Part shown: positions 59,701 to 64,000 of the stretch, one piece after another
How positions within the stretch are numbered: the stretch's first letter is position 1
Layout: each line of letters begins with the position of its first letter
Origin: Aquanectria penicillioides
Taxonomy: Eukaryota; Ascomycota; Sordariomycetes; Hypocreales; Nectriaceae
Length of the DNA: 64,000 nt
Reading direction: 5' to 3'
Assembly (NCBI GenBank): GCA_003415625.1
Contig: PYIU01000009.1
Coordinates: forward strand, 868,001 to 932,000
Notes under the pieces: model-generated
What the model saw: the letters and a program-made list of their open reading frames with translations, nothing else
Told to the model about the DNA's origin: nothing
Databases searched by the model: none
Position numbers and translations under genes: made by a program

Positions 59701-60028
59701 TGAGGAGGGGTCGCCTGCTTGCTGTTTGCTGCTTGCCTGCCTCAGGTACTGCCCGTCTCCCCAGCTTAGTTGGGTATGTACCCGACCCGACCACAGCTGC
59801 CTGCCTAGAAGCAAACCTCGTGATGCGGCTCTCTTTGTCGACTTCACTCCCCTTTTAAACTCAGAGGCCGCACCGTAATCGACTATCTCTGCATCTTCCT
59901 CTCTCTCAACATCTCGCTCTCTCTCGCTCGTTCTGCCGCCGCCCCGGCTCTCCACACTGTGCTCCTCGGTATCCGCGGTGGGCTCATGATCTTGGGCTCC
60001 AAGACCGCCTCAGACACGACCCTTCACC

Positions 60029-61433
60029 ATGGATTCCGTCGACGCTGTTGCCGGTGGCCATTTCGGCGCCGCTTTCCAGTTTCCAGATGCCTCTCTCCAG
60101 GGACTTTCCGCTCGTTCATCACCGCCCGTAATGGAGTCCGCTATCAAGTTCGATATCCCGCCCGACTGCCGCGACTTCTCCCGGTTTGCCCATCTCCCGG
60201 CCGAGATACGCCACCAGATCTGGGAGAACACGCTCTCTACTCCCGGCATGCATTTCCTGAGGATCCAGCCTGAAGACAAGAACCGTACCGGAACCTGGTG
60301 GACAAAGAGCACCGCTCCTGTGCATGCTCCCTCCGACAGCAGCGATGACGAAGGGGATACCGACCCCATCTCTCTTGAAGCCAAGAATGAGGTTCGCCCG
60401 ACGACAGTTCAAAGTGCTAGCCTAGCCCCTCTATATCCATCCCCGAAAGCGGACATCTCGTACTATACCACCCTTAATCAGGAGCTCACCAAGTTGTCCG
60501 TTACGTGCAACGAGTCAGCAGCCGTCGTCAAGCGTTTGATGTCCCGACCAGAAGCTCTGAAACTAAACGGAGGCCGAATGATTAGTCTCGACATCTCCTC
60601 TGACATCATCTATTTGGAATACGTCCCTCCAGACGTTTTCGAAGACGGATGTCGGTTCACAAAGACACTCGATTGCCCGGGGCTTGAAAAGATCCGCAAC
60701 ATCGCCGTTCGCTACTGCCACAAGTGGTATGAGAAGCATTCTCCCACTCGTTGCTCCGTCTGTGGCCAGATTCACCAGACCCCCGATAGAGTCGCGTATC
60801 CGAACCACCTGTACCAGTTCATTTCACAGTATCTGCCAAACCTCGAGCACTTTTACTTTGTCGACTACTTCATCCTGCGCAAGTCCTCTGATGAAGAGAT
60901 CCAAGTGTGTCCGGAGGCAGAGCCTGTGACTCCGGTGCAGCCAAATGGTTGGTAGAGTCCTGAGTAGTGTCCGTAAACCAAAAACTGACCGTTCGTTAGG
61001 CAAAATGCTGAAGGGTAAATTCGAGGGCGGGAATAGGACATATTATGAAGTCAACGGACAAGATTGGACAGTCAAGTCCAAGGTCTTCGAGACTATGTCG
61101 TGGCTTCAAGACCGATTTGTCCGATACGCAGAAGCGAGCAAGTTAAACATACACAAAAAACCCACAAATGTCAAATTCAGCGTCTTGGCTTGCGAATGGA
61201 CGGTAGGGAGATCTTCAGATGCGAACAAGGTTGCTACCACACCAGTCAAAAAAGGCCGTAACAAGCGGGCATTTTGCGAAGAGCATGCAACGTGGAGGAG
61301 CCGGCGCTCTCCTCCCCGAAAGGCATCGACTCCGCCAGCAGACCGCCCCCCTGTAGGCTTGGGAGACGCTTTTCAGTTTGTGTTTGGAGCAGAGGGAAAG
61401 AACGAGTTCGAGTTTACATTTTCCATGCCTTGA
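60029..61433 (+). CDS. 2EXR-domain protein, fungal
   Basis: Two exons, 60029-60947 and 61000-61433, with a 52-nt intron (donor GTTGGT, acceptor CGTTAG) in phase 1, give 450 residues. The ATG sits in a good context (CACCATGG) after a CT-rich leader. Residues 50-80 read FSRFAHLPAEIRHQIWENTL, the hallmark of the fungal 2EXR domain (FxxLPxEIRxxIWexal), followed by PGMHFLRIQ. A later block has CSVCGQIHQ and YLPNLEHFYFVDY, typical of the domain's conserved C-terminal part. Beyond residue 310 the tail is basic and low in complexity (KKGRNKRAF, SRRSPPRKAS). 2EXR proteins form a very large, F-box-like but uncharacterised fungal family. The donor is not the usual GTRNGT, so the exact splice site is slightly uncertain, but only this phase joins the two frames. 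Confidence 0.85.
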
Positions 61434-62094
61434 GAGTCAGCAGTTTGGATTCTGGATTGTTCTATTTTGGAGTTTGGGGTTTGGGATTACAGTTTCCAAA
61501 TCATGTACAACATTACGACGAAACGGCCGCAGAGAGTTGTTTTATTTGTCAGACACAGATTGCGTCTTGATTAGTGGTATTATCGCTGATGGTTTCTAGA
61601 ATGCTTTAGAGTAGAGTTGTTCTACAACGCCGCCCAAGTTGACTCCGGCGTGGTATCCGCAGTTTCATGAGTCCTTTGTAACCTTAGCTTCCTATGAATC
61701 AGAATGCCTTCTATAATAAACATAGGACAAAATCGATTAGTTCGTCCATTTGAAGAGTTGGATGGAATGAGAAATGGCCGATTTTCTGTGAGCTCTGGAA
61801 ACGTCGATATGCTGCACTTCTCTTGGGTCTGTTTGGTACATGTGATGTGCATTGAATATGACGCCCGCTGTAAATAGGGTCCCTTGCGCCTTTTTGGAAG
61901 TGAAAAGAGTGATTTGCAGGAACAAGAATGATTGAATCCAGGTTTCGAACAGACGACCCCGCTTTGCGATGCAATACTGGTTCGCACAAAACCGCAATGT
62001 GAAGATTCAACCCCTTGGCTGTTGAGGCAGGGATTTGAAGTTGGCAACTTGGTCAATCTTAATATTCCTCTTGATATTGATGAGGCCAGGCAGA
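61434..62094. other. Intergenic between convergent 2EXR and Zn2Cys6 genes
   Basis: The minus-strand frames here (up to 193 codons, partly overlapping the regulator's end) look like read-through 3' flanking sequence: they begin inside the regulator in another frame and have no motif. No RNA gene was seen. Confidence 0.45.
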
Positions 62095-63285
62095 TTACAG
62101 GATGAGAGGGTTGTCGGCATCGACTCCCATCATGGAAAATTCCACGATCAGGTCTTTCGTCATAGTCGCCACATCCAGGACTCGACCCGGACGCGTTGTC
62201 CATAGGCCTTCCACAGAACCCAACTCGTCATTCACTAGAGATCGATATTTTTCGTGGCAGAGAAGACCAGTCCACGCACTTCGACCAGTCCATGAGCTTG
62301 GCAGTCCTAGAATGAGGTTCATCTGCGCAAAGATATGGTGAACCAGCTGGCAGAAGATGATAAACTGAGAGGACGCCTCGACGATGTCGACACCGGCGAA
62401 AGCCATGGGGGTGCTGCCAATGCGCTCGGTGTCGGGGTCGTTGACGGAGTCGTAGACGATTTTGAGAATCAGCTCGATATGTTTGACGAGCTGCACGAAG
62501 CAGGAGATGACAAGGAACATGGTTGGCGAGTCAAGGGTTGCCGAATTCGGTGGGAGGCTACTGGGCGACGATCCGCCGGATGAGGACGGCGATGAAGCGT
62601 ATTTCGGGATAGATATGGGCAAGGTGCCAATTTGTTTATGCAAGGCCTTGAGGATGGTGAGGAAATGCTGAGCATTCTTCATAAGAGCCTGCACGTTCTC
62701 GTATCCACTCATCTCAGGATGGTACAAGCAAATATAGTCCTTGAAACTTGGCTGGACATGAAAACGAGACATGTTCTCCCAGTTCTTGTGGATGTCGGCG
62801 TTGAGGTGCGACAACGCCTCAAAGTGCCGGCTAGTCGGTGCAATGACCTGCTGCTCGTCACCTGGCAGCTCGAGTTGTCGCACGCACGGCCAGCTCTCCA
62901 TGGGGAGGCTCAACTCCTGGGGAGTGCCGAAGCAGAAGGGTGCGCTGCCAGCCATGGTCCAGTCAAAGGCCAACCCGCCGTCGTCCAGCAGCCCATCCAG
63001 GAACTGGATCCCCTCAAAGGGGCTGCCCCCAGCCAGGGGCTCAGGCCCAATCGAAGCGCTGACCGGGCCGGAGGCTTTCCGAAGTACCAATTCTTTCTTC
63101 GACGGGCGGCCAATCCGGCGCTGCGGACCGGCCTGGCATGCTAAGCCGAGCCGGGTGCATCTCGCACAGGACGCCGAAGCCGCGGTGGGTCGCGTGCAAC
63201 GGAGTTTCTGCCGGCGACATCGCTCGCAGGCGGAGCGGATCTGGTTGGGATGCGGGACGGACGACGCTGATGGGGCCGGAGGCAT
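62095..63285 (-). CDS. Zn2Cys6 transcription factor
   Basis: A 396-residue intronless reading frame. The binuclear zinc cluster is complete: Cys20, Cys23, Cys30, Cys40, Cys43 and Cys50, spacing C-x2-C-x6-C-x9-C-x2-C-x6-C, within SACERCRRQKLRC. It is followed by GRPSKKELVLR as a basic linker. A middle region (about 165-300) with FLVISCFVQLVKHIELILK resembles the C-terminal regulatory region of AflR-like pathway regulators of fungal secondary metabolism. It is expected in the nucleus, binding CGG half-sites. The upstream gene on the same strand is an MFS transporter whose stop lies 406 bases before this ATG, a pairing often seen in metabolite or drug-efflux loci. At 396 residues it lacks the large middle homology region (Fungal_trans) of bigger family members. 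Confidence 0.9.
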   Translation of the reverse strand: MPPAPSASSVPHPNQIRSACERCRRQKLRCTRPTAASASCARCTRLGLACQAGPQRRIGRPSKKELVLRKASGPVSASIGPEPLAGGSPFEGIQFLDGLLDDGGLAFDWTMAGSAPFCFGTPQELSLPMESWPCVRQLELPGDEQQVIAPTSRHFEALSHLNADIHKNWENMSRFHVQPSFKDYICLYHPEMSGYENVQALMKNAQHFLTILKALHKQIGTLPISIPKYASSPSSSGGSSPSSLPPNSATLDSPTMFLVISCFVQLVKHIELILKIVYDSVNDPDTERIGSTPMAFAGVDIVEASSQFIIFCQLVHHIFAQMNLILGLPSSWTGRSAWTGLLCHEKYRSLVNDELGSVEGLWTTRPGRVLDVATMTKDLIVEFSMMGVDADNPLIL

Positions 63286-63691
63286 GGTTACTTCCAGCGT
63301 GTTTAGAGGAGAATTGAAGAAATGAAGGAGAGACGTTGGTCGTGATGGAAGTAAGCCGGGCTTGTCTACTGAGAGTGAACATGAGACCGGGGGCGCTCAG
63401 GCGGGACCCGGTTTTGGCCCGTTCGGAGGCTTTTGTGGGGCCTGTTCGGAGGCTTCTTTCCACGTCACGCCAACTTGCACACACCAACGGCTGCCTTGAG
63501 AGCTTATGACGGCGGTGCCGCATCATCTGGGTGAATGGATATTCATGCACCAGTTATTTTTATTAGGAGATGTCTATAGTTCTAGAGGATAGTGTACAGG
63601 CCGATTTTATACGAAATTTCCGAGATGATGCGTGATAATGACGCAACCCAACCCAGCGTCGTAATGAGCCAACGCTGCCGTATCTTCCCGC
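63286..63691. other. Intergenic between MFS transporter and Zn2Cys6 regulator
   Basis: This 406-base spacer holds the transporter 3' flank and the regulator promoter on the minus strand. It contains an imperfect direct repeat: GTTCGGAGGCTTTTGTGGGGCC (63420-63441) and GTTCGGAGGCTTCTTTCC (63443-63462). No gene is present. Confidence 0.5.
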
Positions 63692-64000
63692 TTAAACTTG
63701 CTCCTTGTCCACCTTCTTCTCCCGCTTCTCAAGGCCAAACTCGGTGTCCAGTTCTTGTCTCAGCGGGACTTCTTTCTCGAAGATGGAAAGCACAAATGCC
63801 AGGCCGCCAAACGCAAGCGAAATCACGTAGACCTTGCGCAGAGCCAACAGGAAGACATGGCGGATCTGGTCCCTAAGCGGGTTCTCGAATTGAACAAGAA
63901 ACGCCTTCGTGGCGCTTGCGTACGCATCGCCCGATGATAGATGTTGTCGAACGGCCTCGTTGTCAATCATGTGCGCGTACTTCTTCGTGAATGAATTGAA
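63692..64000 (-). CDS. MFS transporter, drug:H+ antiporter type, C-terminal fragment
   Basis: The frame is open from the window edge (64000) to the stop at 63692, so only the last 102 residues are present. They contain the final membrane helix (VYVISLAFGGLAFVLSIFE), preceded by a loop rich in charged residues (NPLRDQIRHVFLLALRK). After it comes the motif EKEVPLRQELDTEFGLE, which is characteristic of the end of fungal 14-helix (DHA2) multidrug and toxin-efflux transporters. The tail is Lys/Glu-rich. The protein would sit in the plasma membrane. The remainder lies beyond the window, so substrate class and integrity cannot be judged. Confidence 0.8.
   Translation of the reverse strand, partial: FNSFTKKYAHMIDNEAVRQHLSSGDAYASATKAFLVQFENPLRDQIRHVFLLALRKVYVISLAFGGLAFVLSIFEKEVPLRQELDTEFGLEKREKKVDKEQV

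Larger units (their letters stand above)
45450..60028. other. Gene-poor region of 14.6 kb
   Basis: No open frame here carries a recognisable motif, codon bias or convincing introns. The longest (54709-55518, 269 codons, minus) is Pro/Ser-rich and shares its DNA with equally long frames on the other strand. The stretch holds many simple repeats (listed separately), a T22 tract with a tRNA-like neighbour at 49788-49905, and a CT-rich leader at 59885-59935 ahead of the 2EXR gene. Transposon relics too decayed to read by eye remain possible. Confidence 0.5.

Noticed and set aside
61622..62203. 193-codon minus-strand frame downstream of the Zn2Cys6 gene
   Set aside because: Starts inside the regulator in a different frame and continues into its 3' flank; no motif and no splice signal that would add it to the regulator.

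Overview
The window looks like nuclear DNA of a filamentous ascomycete, most likely a Sordariomycete (class inferred). Genes are interrupted by short GT-AG introns (53-96 nt in most cases). The recognisable products are fungal families: a 2EXR protein, a Zn2Cys6 regulator, a NACHT/ankyrin NLR relic, a Ser/Thr-rich GPI cell-wall protein, and SDA1 and mitochondrial phosphate carrier orthologues. There are no bacterial operons, phage genes, CRISPR arrays or intact transposons. Gene density is low: nine complete protein genes, one partial gene, one large pseudogene and five tRNA genes in 64 kb.

Layout. 1.8-3.6 kb (-): multi-pass membrane protein with a large glycosylated loop. 4.2-5.0 kb (-): five tandem intron-containing tRNA-Gly(GCC) genes at a 172-175 bp period. 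5.6-7.9 kb (-): SDA1 ribosome-biogenesis factor. 10.5-11.8 kb (-): mitochondrial phosphate carrier in four exons. 13.7-18.5 kb (-): multiply broken NACHT-ankyrin (fungal NLR) pseudogene. 19.7-19.9 kb (-): two-exon 76-residue protein. 25.7-27.2 kb (+): zinc alcohol dehydrogenase of the cinnamyl/ADH6 type. 32.9-36.6 kb (+): 1220-residue mucin-like GPI-anchored wall protein dominated by TTPGSETTPAG repeats. 40.6-42.9 kb (+): ankyrin repeat protein. 44.4-45.4 kb (-): short-chain dehydrogenase. 45.5-60.0 kb: a 14.6 kb stretch with no supportable gene, rich in simple repeats. 60.0-61.4 kb (+): 2EXR-domain protein. 62.1-63.3 kb (-): Zn2Cys6 regulator. 63.7 kb to the end (-): 3' end of a drug-type MFS transporter.

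How the genes relate. SDA1, the tRNA array and the phosphate carrier are housekeeping functions. The NLR relic, wall protein and ankyrin protein are of the kind used in recognition and surface interaction. The regulator and transporter at the right edge lie on the same strand 406 bp apart and may be the edge of a secondary-metabolite or drug-response locus, but the window ends there.

The most unusual features are the tRNA-Gly array, whose exons are identical while the 11-nt introns differ only in ways that keep the pre-tRNA splice-site fold; the NLR pseudogene, where nearly every in-frame stop is what a TGG or CAG codon becomes by a C:G to T:A change; and the wall-protein repeat, which is open in several frames. 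Exon joins were worked out by eye from splice signals and frame; none was tested against transcripts.
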